DNA from: Elysia chlorotica
Taxonomy: Eukaryota; Mollusca; Gastropoda; Plakobranchidae
NCBI GenBank assembly: GCA_003991915.1
Contig: RQTK01000345.1
Span: 77,476 to 141,475, forward strand
Length of the DNA stretch: 64,000 nucleotides
Reading direction: 5' to 3'
Part shown: positions 27,923 through 39,306 of the stretch, one piece after another
Numbering within the stretch: position 1 is the first letter of the stretch
Layout of the letters: every line of letters starts with the position of its first letter
Notes under the pieces: model-generated
The model's input: only the letters and a program-made list of their open reading frames with translations
Databases searched by the model: none
Told to the model about the DNA's origin: nothing
Program-made: the position numbers and the translations under genes

Positions 27923-29726
27923 GTGCGTTTTCCCTAGATGCACAGTGAATCGCTTGATCTACAATACGTAATAGTTCAGTTTTTAAAAAAGCAACAACAA
28001 AAACCAATCATTTCAACATTTAGAAAATGCTTTTCCAGTGAACTTTCCTTCTGAAGTATACTCTATAGTTATGAGTAACGGTACCAGATCATCCAGTTTT
28101 CTCACATTATTGATCAAATTGTTCTTTTAAATCACGACAGATACTATTTTAAACTTATCAACAAAATTCTTTAAATGCTTCGTCAGCTGTTTTATAATGT
28201 AGTAATATCTGGTAGAGCAATTTTGCGAGCTTTCTTTTTGTGCTTTATCGATACAACATTGAACTTTGTCATAAAAGGAATACCATAACCAGAATCCTCT
28301 AAAAGCGTGCACACATATGCAAAACACCCGCAGTCGTTTGAATGGCAAACGTTTGCTGAGCTACAAGAATTTTGAAACGACACAAATTATTGTGTCAGTT
28401 GATTATGAACTTGATGTTGTAACAATAATGCATTTTGTCGCAATTTCTCTTAGCTGCATATTGTCTCGCATTTTAAAACCCTCAGGTGTCAAATTAATGG
28501 TAAGATGATATCTTTTTTTGGCGGAGGGGAGGAGCGTTTTAAAGTAAAATAATAAGACGCGTTCTATTTACCATAGACAGTTGAGAAAAAAATGTAATAT
28601 TGGTGAAGAGGAGTCTCTTCCAAAGCATTTTTGATAAGTATGTTTGAACTGATAACATTAAGAAAGGCATTATTCATAAGCGAAAAAGAAGAGAAAAAAA
28701 AAAAACAACGCACGGTCAGGTACAAAGATATCTCTCGCTTTGACTTGTTATACAATGAGAACATTTTTCTATTGAAATAAGAATTATACTAACATAACGA
28801 TTCCGATCATCATTTATTTAAAACTAACAATTAAGTATTGGTAGTAGCTATAATTGTATTCCTGCCTCTGCGTGACCCAGGCTCCAGGTATCTGATCGTC
28901 GACTGTGGCGGTGGAACTGTGGACATCACCGTGCATGAGCTGGACCCGTCAGGACACATAACCGAGCTACACAGAGCCACAGGGGGACCTTACGGCTCCA
29001 TTGGTGAGTTATTCCACGGGGTTCAATGCTGTACGCTTAAGCTACAATCAGGCTGGCTAGAGTTCGATTCCTTATTTCAACCATGTACGCTTAACCGTAA
29101 GGTGCAGCTTTTCAAACGTCGGTAGTCCATTTGTTAGATGGCTGAGATGTAATCAAATCCAAACTTGGCGGTTGATTTGTATATAGCGTATAGCTTTGAA
29201 GCTTTGAAATGAGAACATATTTTAGCCAAGTTTTTTATGTTTCAGGAGTGGACACCGAGTTTGAACGACTCTTGTGTGGTATATTCGGTACCGAGTTTGT
29301 GGAGCACTACAAGAGGAAATATCCCATGGGGTGGGTTCATTTAATGACAGATTTCGAATCCAGAAAGAGATCGGCCAGCCCTTTTAAGAGCACATCTCTA
29401 AATGTCTCCCCACCTTTCACCTTTATCAACGACTTCAAGAAACATAAGGTAAAAGAATAATGACTTTAACTTTATCATAATGACAAATTCAAAGTAAACT
29501 AAATCAATATTCAATGCTAACTTTACTTTAATTTTTGTTTCAATCTTGAAAACACGCATGGACGTAAAATTGCAAAGTTTTTTGCTTTTGCTTGTTTTGG
29601 CCATGTCGAATGTCTGGAATCATCCTTGTAAATAAACCATATAGTTCAGGCCTATTTCATGTACTTGGGACATCTCTAAAGGAATGGAAAACCTGGCATA
29701 CCTTTATACTACTACTACTACTACTT

Positions 29727-29802
<76 letters not shown>

Positions 29803-29807
29803 CACTT

Positions 29808-29891
<84 letters not shown>

Positions 29892-30271
29892 ATAATAATA
29901 ATAATAGAACCCTTCGAAAGGCTTTATGATGTAGCTGAGTCGGTCTAACCTGTAAGTTGTAAGTTAACTGTATGCGCTATCCACCATTGCCCTCAGTACG
30001 ATCCTGAGGTTGCAGTGAAGAAATACGGGGACTCCGATGTGGAGTGGTCCCCGCAAGGCATGCTGCGCCTGTCGCCAGCCGCCATGAAGAGACTGTTCCT
30101 GCCCACTGTGACTCACATCAAGCAAGCGGTGGGAGATGTGCTCAACCACCCCAACGCCAGAGGTAAGCTCTTAAATTAACACAGACACCTTCGCAGAATT
30201 TGAACAGTCGCATATGGAATAAAACACGTTTCTTTGCAGAAAACAATAAAAGGGGTAGCGGGTAGGAAATG

Positions 30272-30339
<68 letters not shown>

Positions 30340-31922
30340 AGAACAGTGGGGTGACTGTACGGAAGGGATTTATAAATTATATAATACGCAAAAAAAAAAA
30401 AAAATTCAACAAATAAACACTTAGTTTGCAGCGGTTTCCATTTCCTAAGCCTTTGCATAATTTCAACAAATCACTGTCTTCATGAAACCATAACATTTTT
30501 TGTGAGAAGATGATTGAAAATTAGTTTAATGAGAATATAGCTCGTAATGAACAATATTTTTCAAAGACTTAGGATGAGGTTTTGTTTTACCCTCTCAATC
30601 TCTCTCCAGATTAATTTTCAATGTTGATGCCATTTGATACTCTAGATAAATGTACTCGTTATGTTAAGACCGCTGATAAACAATTAACTGTCATACAATT
30701 TATCTTTTTTAATATAATGCGATGTTTCCAGTGGTTACTGGTACATGCACGTACTTTGTTTCCTTCCTTATCAGGTGTGAGATACCTGTTTCTGGTCGGC
30801 GGTTTTGCCGAATCTCCTATTCTCCAGCATGAAATGAGACAAGAGTTTGGCCATCTCATCAAGCTGTTGATTCCGCAAGAAGTTAGCCTTGCAATTCTGA
30901 AGGGTGTGTACAATTTACTAATAGGATGTCCTGAATGGTTGGGGAACGGATCAAAATTGATATTCTCAAGTTTATCCGTTTTGGGCACACCTCGAGGTTA
31001 TACTTATACATTTGTAGAGGGAAGGAGCTTGAAATTTGAACGTTTATGAAAAACCGTACAAATAAGCAAACCTCTTTGAACAAAATGATTGTAATCGTAG
31101 AAAAAAAATATAAAAGGAATGATACCAGTCTATCGCAATTCGTGTGTTTACATCTATATAAAGAGAACTGAAAAACCAAACTGGGTATGATCAATTCTGT
31201 AAATTTCATTTAATTCAATATAGGGCGCGGGGCAAGTATTCAGTGGGCATTGCCAGTTAAAAGCATGGAATGTCGTGATATGTACTTTGTGTTTAAACTA
31301 ATGCTCATCTGATCACTTACATGCATAAAAAACAACAACAATGACTCGTGTTCTCCTCAACTCCAGGCGCAGTGCTATTTGGAATCGACCCCTCCATAGT
31401 GAACGTGCGGAGGTCCCGTCTCACCTATGGCGTGGGTATTCTCAACCGCTTCGACCCTAAGAAGCACCCAGCCTCCAAGCGCGTGCGCCGCGACGGGATT
31501 GACTGGTGCACGGACATCCTCGACAAGTATGTGGAGACCGACCAGCCCGTCATGCTTGGCAACAGTGTCGCCAGAAGCTATACCCCAGCTAAAACCGGTG
31601 AGTTGTCAATGCAGCGCTTGTGGGAGACGAAGTGTCTCAACGATATACCACGCAGATTATATTCGGGAATCCACCGGATACATTTATAGCCTTGGTCAGA
31701 TTTGACCTCACCTAGTCGGTGCTGCTAGGGTAGTAGGAACGTCAAAAAGGCAAAATGTAACTTAAGTCAGGCATCCATTCTAAAGGGAAATCCCAAATCT
31801 TTTAACTTGAGTTCCTCTACGAAACCATACAACAGCTTGAAAAAACTTGCAGATACCGCTACATCATGGGATTGGACAGAAAGGAAAACACGTCGCTGGA
31901 CACAAAAAAAAAACAACAACAA

Positions 31923-31979
<57 letters not shown>

Positions 31980-32505
31980 AAAAAAAAAAAACAACAAAAA
32001 AAAACAAAAAACAACAAAAAAACAACAAACAAACAAAAAAAACAAACAAACAAAAAACAAAAACAAAAACAAGAAAAAAAACTAACAGATATAAACAAAA
32101 ATTTGTTTTCAGCGGTTTGTTCTCTTTTCATAATTGCCGAATAACGTCCCCAACAATTTTAATCATCTCTTAATTTTTGTGTGTTCCTTTTACTACTTTT
32201 CCCAAACTCCACCAGGCCAACTGAGCATCGTCCTGAACGTGTACAGCAGCCACAACCCCAACGTGCGCTTCATCACCGACCCCGGGGTGACCCGCTGCGG
32301 CACGCTCTGCCTCACTCTGCCCGTACTCGACTCCGATGTAGGGGGCGGGCCTCTCACAGTGGGTCACGTGGGACGGCAAGCCCCGCCCCCTCCCCGCGAG
32401 ATTCAAGCGCGCATGTCTTTTGGAGACACAGAGATCAATGTCGTCGCCATTGACATGGTCACAGGAAGAGTCGTAAAGGCCAGCATCGACTTTCTTGGTC
32501 GATAG
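12292..32505 (+). CDS. giant HSPA12-like protein: long disordered N-terminal region plus Hsp70-type ATPase
   Basis: Twelve coding exons join in one frame: 12292-13588, 19855-24121, 24909-25131, 25508-25729, 26299-26497, 27410-27487, 28881-29003, 29246-29448, 29997-30162, 30775-30903, 31367-31597, 32216-32505 (stop TAG 32503-32505). Every junction is GT-AG and phase-consistent; the predicted protein is 2475 residues. An in-frame TAA lies two codons before the ATG, which fixes the start of this frame. Residues 1 to about 1840 are low-complexity Ser/Lys/Glu-rich. From about 1838 the sequence follows HSPA12A/B to the end: phosphate-1 loop DFGTTHSG (1844-1851), FTRDP...[33 protein letters not shown], phosphate-2 loop VDCGGGTVD (D2103), adenosine motif LVGGFAES (2266-2273), [17 protein letters not shown], and a C-terminus near FGDTEI...IDFLGR. 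HSPA12 proteins have a divergent actin-like ATPase and lack a canonical Hsp70 substrate-binding domain. Nucleotide binding is inferred from intact loops. Human HSPA12A is about 675 residues, so the N-terminal extension is the oddity. The join of exons 1 and 2 across a 6.3-kb intron rests on phase, composition and open frame only. Confidence 0.85.
17153..17340. repeat. compound (GA)n/(CAGA)n microsatellite
   Basis: GA repeat grading into CAGA, AGACAGAGA and AAAGACAGA units. The long Arg/Gln and Leu/Ser open frames over it are repeat artefacts. Confidence 0.95.
17840..17890 (-). repeat. SINE core fragment (GGTGTCAGTATAAT family)
   Basis: The minus strand reads TCGGTGTCAGTATAATAAGACTGG, the same core seen at 56041-56100, 58205-58260 and 61230-61290. 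It lies inside HSPA12-like intron 1. Confidence 0.55.
18771..18813. repeat. (CT)n microsatellite
   Basis: CCCT units grading into perfect CT. Confidence 0.95.
19855..24121 (+). CDS. exon 2 of the HSPA12-like gene: 4.3-kb exon coding most of the disordered region and the first ATPase motif
   Basis: A single uninterrupted exon of 4267 nt (about 1422 residues) entered in phase 1 (GAC split as G|AC) and left in phase 2 (TTCAG|GTAGG, AG|C = Ser). Almost all of it is low complexity. Poly-Ser tracts begin near residues 563, 759, 868, 924, 1227, 1343 and 1690, several preceded by a Lys/Arg cluster and followed by Asp/Glu, giving many potential casein-kinase-2-type sites. Residues from about 1430 to 1700 are a highly charged KEK/KKD-rich region. 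Only the last dozen codons are folded-domain sequence: [16 protein letters not shown], the phosphate-1 loop of the ATPase. The continuous frame of over 4 kb with no stop, and in-frame fusion to HSPA12 motifs inside the same exon, are the strongest evidence that the extension and the ATPase are one polypeptide. Confidence 0.9.
27410..27487 (+). CDS. exon 6 of the HSPA12-like gene: 78-nt in-frame cassette exon
   Basis: The flanks are TGTTTCAG|AT and CAAG|GTTCTA. Length 78 nt, phase 1 on both sides, so it can be kept or skipped without changing the frame. It encodes a Ser-rich start followed by EEFVESQVQ, immediately before [15 protein letters not shown] in the next exon. The position matches the linker before the phosphate-2 loop in HSPA12A. 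The donor (GTTCTA) is weak, so alternative splicing is possible. Confidence 0.65.
27893..27930. repeat. (GT)n microsatellite
   Basis: GT dinucleotide run in HSPA12-like intron 6 with one C interruption. Confidence 0.93.
29708..29904. repeat. (CTA)n microsatellite ending in (AAT)n
   Basis: About 190 bases of CTA repeat with two TTC/ACC interruptions, ending in AATAATAAT. It lies in HSPA12-like intron 8, ending about 90 bp before the exon 9 acceptor. Confidence 0.97.
30271..30334. repeat. (GA)n microsatellite
   Basis: GA repeat in HSPA12-like intron 9, followed at about 30389 by a poly-A run. Confidence 0.96.
31905..32083. repeat. A-rich block, (A)n then (CAA)/(CAAA)n
   Basis: More than 50 consecutive A, then A-runs broken by single C. 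It lies in HSPA12-like intron 11, between the exons at 31367-31597 and 32216-32505. It may be the tail of a retroposed element, but no body was recognised to its left. Confidence 0.95.
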
Positions 32506-32539
32506 TGAGGAGAGTTGACGAGAACGATGGTGATGATTA

Positions 32540-32571
<32 letters not shown>

Positions 32572-33039
32572 ATAATCGAACTTGGCACTTGTAGTGACAC
32601 ATTCTTTTATTGTGGAAAAATGATTGTTTCATGACTGATCTCTTGCACATTATGTTTATATTCTTGTTGATGTTTATTTGTACTAGGTGACATAAAAAGG
32701 ATTCAAATTTTACTATAACTTGAGACTTGCACTTAAAACAAATCTTCCGCCAAGTCTCTTACAGCACAACCTCCCACCTCTCATTCATTACGCTATATAA
32801 TATAATGCTTCGTTTTATTGTTCTGATCCTTTTAACTTATCCAACACTACCTAATCTGTTTTATAAAATATGTTTTATTATTTTAAAAAGATCAGTTTAT
32901 GGGAGATGTACACCTGTGCATGTGTGTGAAAAGTAAGTAAGATGCTAATTTTAACATGATTGTAAATGTTACGAGATGATTACTCTTTTCATCAACTTTT
33001 AACTTATTTAATATGCTTCTCATATCCTCAACTGCCTCT

Positions 33040-33220
33040 CATGCTTGGGTCGCCATTGAAAAGGTGCCGTGTTCGATCCCCGGCGTAGCGGAAATTTTTT
33101 TCTGAGCCACCGGTATCAACCCAGCATGGAATGGGTAGATGAGGATCGCAGGTCACCGCTCTTGCTTACCCAGAGCTCTCGAAAATAGTATGGGATCAGC
33201 TTTTACATAATAGTAAATTG
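33040..33220 (+). repeat. probable tRNA-derived SINE fragment
   Basis: A B-box-like GTGTTCGATCCCCGG sits about 50 bases into a moderately GC-rich island in AT-rich DNA, followed by about 130 bases (GAGCCACCGGTATCAACCC...) unlike its surroundings. Called on composition and the B box only. Confidence 0.35.
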
Positions 33221-33678
33221 TGTATATAAAAACATCAAATACCTGTTGTTGTACACACGTATATGTTGGAATATTACGCGATCCATAATTCCATATTTAT
33301 TTTCAGTATTTTAATTGTTACTCCTGCAATGTCCATTATTGTACATGCGTGATATTACAATAACAAAGTAATATTTATCACCAGAAATACAAAACAAATC
33401 AATACTACTTAAGAAAAAAATACACTGCGATCGAATGTTTTATGCGCTTGAGAAATCTCAATGGGTTACATTGTATGAGAATCGTATTGTGTTTTCCTTG
33501 ACACATTGGTGTGGTGTGTTAAACTCAGTCAAAAACTAGAGGAAACGCTGATATATCGGTTGACTTGAACAGCTCTGTCATTTCTTACTCTCCTAATACA
33601 TTCTCACGGTTGCGGCATAGTACAATGTACATGTAAATGCATTACAATTTTACTCTTATTATTCATGATATATGTAAG

Positions 33679-33684
<6 letters not shown>

Positions 33685-33751
<67 letters not shown>

Positions 33752-33752
33752 C
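33685..33752. repeat. (GA)n-(CAGA)n microsatellite
   Basis: GA repeat followed by six GACA units. Confidence 0.96.
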
Positions 33753-36700
33753 GAGGAAGGGTGGAGCCTCTAAATAAATCTGAATCATATACTACATTAC
33801 TAGGTATCATTTTATATGCATAAATTGTTAGTCTAAGATGCTCTTTATTAATAGTTTAAATATGAGAATAATAAGTTCATGCATGTAACAATTTTTTTTT
33901 CTTTTTACTCATGTTGCTTTTATACAATCAGGTTAAAACAAGACATTATAAGTATAAGATGTATTGTTAAAATACTTCAACATGCTTTTTAATTATTCTA
34001 CATGTATAAGCTAGCTTTATTATTCTTTTCTTGTAGAAGTCTTAAAATGAGTGCTTACATGTAATTTGTAGTGACAATAGCATAACTGCTGTTTCATTTG
34101 AAATGTACCGCTTGTATAAGAATGCGGCTTCATAAAACTAAATAAAACCTCATGTAATTGCAATGTAAGCAAGGATTGTCCTGGAAATGTTCCTTATAAG
34201 ATGCAAACATTTCAATTCCTATCATTACAGTCATAAAATTTGAATAAGTCGACACTGACATCCCCAAAACCATAAATTATTCATATTGTTTCGATTGCTG
34301 TCACCACTATGTATGAGTCCAAATACGTTTATGAAGTTTTACTAAACAAAATTAAAATGTTCCCCCTATTCTATTAAGCTTCTTTTTATTAGGAATGGTA
34401 AGCTAAAGTTTTATATTTTTGGCTGCATGAGTAATCTAATACAACTCATTTTACTTAATTGTTTTTGTTTCTCGATCCATAAAATAAAGCAAAACAATTG
34501 TTACCATTGGTTCCAATATCATATGCCGATATAAATTTTTTGTTTGTCAGAGTTTTAAAATTTTTTTTCTTCAGTAATTTCATGATAAGCAAAGTGGTAA
34601 ATATAAAAGTAATAATAGTAATACAATATGTACATTGTTTTTCCATTTAATAGCAATCTTTTTTCTTTTTTTTTAAACATTTGTGAATGCTTTTTGTTTT
34701 AGCAGATTAATTTTATTTATCTTCTCAGTCTTACAAAGTTTTCAGTCATGTCTTGAACATACAATCTGTAATGTAAGTCTGAGGAATGTCAATGTGCTGT
34801 TATAACTTTCAGCTTTGATCCAAAAACCAATGGGCACCCTAGATGATCTATAAGTTGATGTGTGTTAAATTCATTTATGCATAAATTATCATAATTTATT
34901 TAAAATCTTTTAGTTACCCTTACATTTGGTGGGTACATTTTTTGATAATTTACAATAGTTATTTTTGTTTTATTGTTATGAGCACAGAAATCAGTTATAC
35001 TTTGTGATATCAAATGAATGGTTCAAAAACAAACAAAACAACAAAAAAAAAAAAACAACAACCCCACAACAATGATCAAGTTATTCAATAAACTAGGCCA
35101 ATGTTTAAAAAAAAAACAACAAAAAACAAAACAAACCAAAAACATTTAGTCTCTTTGCAACTGACCTTATTTTCAACCTTCGAGACGGTAAAAAAACAAT
35201 TAAGCCTGTTTGGCATAAGGATTGTGGTACAGGCCGCAGATATTTATAGAATAGTGGGGCAATGTAGTCGCACTGGAGGTACATGTTACTATATTACAAA
35301 ATCATGGAAATAAGCTTGGATGTTTTATCCAACAATGAAGAAAAGAAGACATACGAGTATTTTGTTTTAAGGATAAAAGAAATATTTTAGCAACAACAAC
35401 AAAAAAAGATCCTCTTTAAGTGTCAAGAATGTTTTCCAAATGTTCACCAGTTTTCTTTCAATTGGGTATAATAAAGGATACGACTGTATTCTTATGCTTT
35501 AAATTATTATTAATGTATTAACCAATTTCTGAGCAAGGATTTATTATTTGAGTGAGCAATATTTTATAATATATATTTAAGTGAGGACTTTAAGCTCCAA
35601 CCCTTTGATCTAGATCTACATCTCTAGGTTGTAAATTATGAATCTAGATCTTTTCTCCAAAAATCAATCGAAATGCATTATTATTCTTAAAATATATTTC
35701 ATTCAGATGGTTCATTGTGTTGACTGACCCTCAACTCAAAATGTGGATCAGATTTTGTGGGCTTCTTCAGTAAGTGCACATTAGTCATTATTGTATGCCC
35801 CACAATGCATCACGGAGAGCTCTCAGGTCAGCCATGTGAGCGCTCCGAGTGTTTTGATTAGCTCTTCCAAAAGGTAGAGCTGCAGGAATTTCCAGTTTTA
35901 AAAATAGATCTTGTTCACCAAATCATGTCTATGAGTGGTAAACCATCAGCCAAAATCATATACATTGTATACATAACAAACACAAGCTAAAAATATAGCT
36001 CTTTTTTAACTTTAACTCATAAATCAAATTGTACTCTGGTGACTTATTGCTCATGCTCATGTACGGCACTTAGCATAGGCCTTTTTTTTTAAGATACTCC
36101 AGTTGTTGGGTTTTTTAAATTTAAAAAATATACATTATGTATTCCCACTTAAAAGTTAGCTTGTATTTGTAACTAAGATCTAAAATTTCAGCAGCTTTTC
36201 CCTGAATCTTTTACAAAATATAATCCTGCTATACATTCAAGTACTTGTTAAAAACATATAAATTATCATACACTGGTATACATTTGCTATGTATTACATA
36301 CAAGCCTTACCAATACCATGTTATCTAGTCTGACCATAGAGTGATTCTTTCTTTTTCGCTTAGTCTTCTGCACAGATGCTATCCTACATTTTATATAAAT
36401 ACATGCATATCCTCTTATAATAAATCATTACATTTGATAAAAAAAAATTCCACGTTTCAATCTTCTTTTTCTATTATGGTTTATATCACCCAGGTTTTCC
36501 ACAACACTCATTTAATCTTTGAGTCTGGCATAATAAATTGGTACATATATCTTTACTATAAGAGTTACGTTATGTTTTTCTGAAGATTTGCAAAAGAAAA
36601 ATAAATGAACCCTAATTTTCAATATCAGTACACGTACATGTATCATTATCACTCAGTATTTTCAGTAATTTAAGGCTTTCTACAAGACGATTCCATTAAA

Positions 36701-39306
36701 CTTGTGGAAATTTTTCAGTGATCCTCTGAGCCACATTATTTATAAAATAAAAAAGGCAACAGTCTGAGTCTTAGAAAACATAATTATTTGTGCAAAAGAA
36801 CAATAGAAAAAAGGGAGGTAAAAAGAAAAAACGATTATATGTAAATAATTTTTTGTTTTTTTGTCGTACTTGTCAGTAAGAAGCTAAATTTCTAAAGGTC
36901 TGTGATAGTTTTTCTTATGACAACTGTATAACTTACATGTATTTACATAAATATATCACTTACATCCTAAAATAGCTCTTGTTGTTAGACTGTCTTAACT
37001 GTAGCTATTTAAAACAAATAAAAAAATAGATTTTGAATGACGTCCATAGGCATGTTGGAATAGATAAGTGCATACATGTGCTCTGTATATTAATACGGAA
37101 AAAAAAAGTATCAGATGTACATTGGCATATAGACAAGTAAAAAATAACCCCACAACAGCAACAACAAAGGGATAAACTAAGTCAACTTTTCACATCATTT
37201 TATTTCTTAAATGTGGTACCAATGGAGTATGTAAATGAATTCTGTCTATTATACAAAGTAGAGTTGATAAAATGTGAATATATACATGTGAAAATTACTA
37301 CATATCAATATTGCTCCAATTTAATACATATACAATGAAAAAATATCATCCATAAATAAAGCATAGTTGTCTTCTTTTAAATTCATAACCTTACAGCACA
37401 ATATCGACTCGACTAAATCCACTTATGACAATATTTACTAGAGAAAACGTCTGAACAACGCCCCTAGGTCCCTAGGTCTTTGCATAAAATTCCAGCACTT
37501 ATGGGAATGCTCTTGTTAAGTTTTCAGAGCTTAAATTAAAATTTTTATCCACCTGTCATCATTTTTATATTTCTTTTAAAAAATATATATCTGCACACAT
37601 TTTTCCATTTAGAAGTATCAAACCTCTTATATATCATTCAAAATATGGACACTAAGTTAAGTGTAAAGAGTATTTGCCAAATGATCTTAAATTCTATTTT
37701 TGTTAAAGAACAGATATGAATTAACTACTACTAACACACTTTAATTTAAGTTTAAAGGAATACTTTAGTTTTAAATTTACAACTGCTTTAGAATTTGGAC
37801 CAGTATAATGGCTAGAACAAGGAAAATTAGTTGATCACATTTTTCATTTAGAAAATACAATGTTTTAGCTATAGAGCAATTAGTATAATTGTTTTGCTTT
37901 CTTTCCTCAAACTTACACACACTACATGAAAACTAGTACAAGAACATTTTGTAAATACAACATCTTGACAATCACATCCTTTATCTGGTCCTTGATGCTG
38001 AGCCTGGTTACTAAATATCACATGAAGAAACCCTGAAAGTAGATAAATAGATATTGTTTAGAAAAATTTTAAACTTAAAATATTAACAATGATTAATTTA
38101 AAAGATTGGAGTTACAATAAAAGATTTGTGATTTAAGTAAAAAAACAAAAAACAACAACAAACAAACCCCAAAGAGATTGCATCCATTCTATTGCAATGA
38201 CTTTCTCCAGACATATAATTTATAGTTTCTGATTCTTATTTACCAGAATGAATCTTTTTTTTTTTTATTGCATTTTTATATACTACATTAAAAGATCTAT
38301 GAAAAAGATAAATAAGAAAAGACCCGCAGCGATTGGTACAATTTACAGGAGAATCTATTTAAGATACACTATGGCTTTATATTAGCTATTTCCCAGGCAC
38401 CAATATTGCTTCATTCTCACTTTAATACTCACTTTTTAATATAAACTTTGTATAAAGTTAACTTTTAGGATATACCCAAGAGGTTTATTAAAAGCGGACT
38501 GCACTGTATAGTTTTGAAAGAATTTTTACACCAATCTGTACAACAACTGCCTTTGTTAATTTCTACCAAGGAAGTAAAATTGCCAGTTCAAGAAAAAATA
38601 TTCAGGCCCAGGATGAATCCTACAAATACATTACTTTGGTTCATGACAAATAAAGAGCAATAATCATGGTGCAGAAACCAACTACAGTCCAGTCCGTATA
38701 TAAAGGCTTGTGCTGTGTTACAATTCCTTTTTCTGCTAAAATATCAGTAAAAATTCACCGATTTAACAGCATCCACACGCTCTCGTTCTGTTATAACAAC
38801 GCCTTGGGTAGGCGGAGCTAAACAACACAGCCAGCCAGCAGGACATTGAATGTTATTGATCTAGTTAATACAAATCCTCTTTTAAATCCTCCCCCACTGG
38901 TCCAACTCAATATGTACCGCCCACTCTACCTGAGCGCCTGTCTATGTAGTGTATCCTAACTTTAACTACGATTGCTATACAAAGGGATGGGGCTTTGAGT
39001 CTTTATCCTGTTGTCCCCTTTTACTCTTTTTGCAGTTAGCTTGCCAACTTGACCCACTCCTACACAGCTAGTCTCCTGTAAGTAGTTCTATGTGTGTGTG
39101 TTTTTTGCAGTTATATCAGAGTTCAACTCTATCTAATTTTTAAATCTGTGGTGTGTAAAAACAGTAATTTAGTGTAAACATGGGTATTTTTTTGTGTAAA
39201 ATGTTTGGAAAGCAATGGAAGAAAAAACAGAAACACCCTTTACATGTAATTGCAACATCAAAGGTTACTAAAAACGCACCCATATTTTATCACATATGTC
39301 GTGGTC

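Larger units (their letters stand above)
32506..39306. other. AT-rich DNA between convergent genes (3'UTRs and intergenic)
   Basis: The HSPA12-like gene ends at 32505 on the + strand and the V-ATPase subunit e gene ends at 39307 on the - strand, so both 3'UTRs lie here. A GATGAT/GGTGGT run follows the first stop (32529-32570). Candidate + strand AATAAA signals occur near 33773, 34142 and 34483. I see no exon. A (GA)n tract, a probable SINE fragment near 33040-33220 and TAGATCTAGA-type motifs near 35600 are present. Confidence 0.65.

Noticed and set aside
29592-29948. 118-codon poly-Leu and 81-codon poly-Thr open frames
   Set aside because: Pure product of the (CTA)n microsatellite in an HSPA12-like intron.
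31807-32173. Poly-Lys and poly-Phe open frames
   Set aside because: Product of the A-rich block in HSPA12-like intron 11.
32529-32580. GATGAT/GGTGGT run after the HSPA12-like stop as extra coding sequence
   Set aside because: It follows an in-frame TAG that coincides with the family's usual C-terminus (IDFL..), so it is 3'UTR microsatellite.
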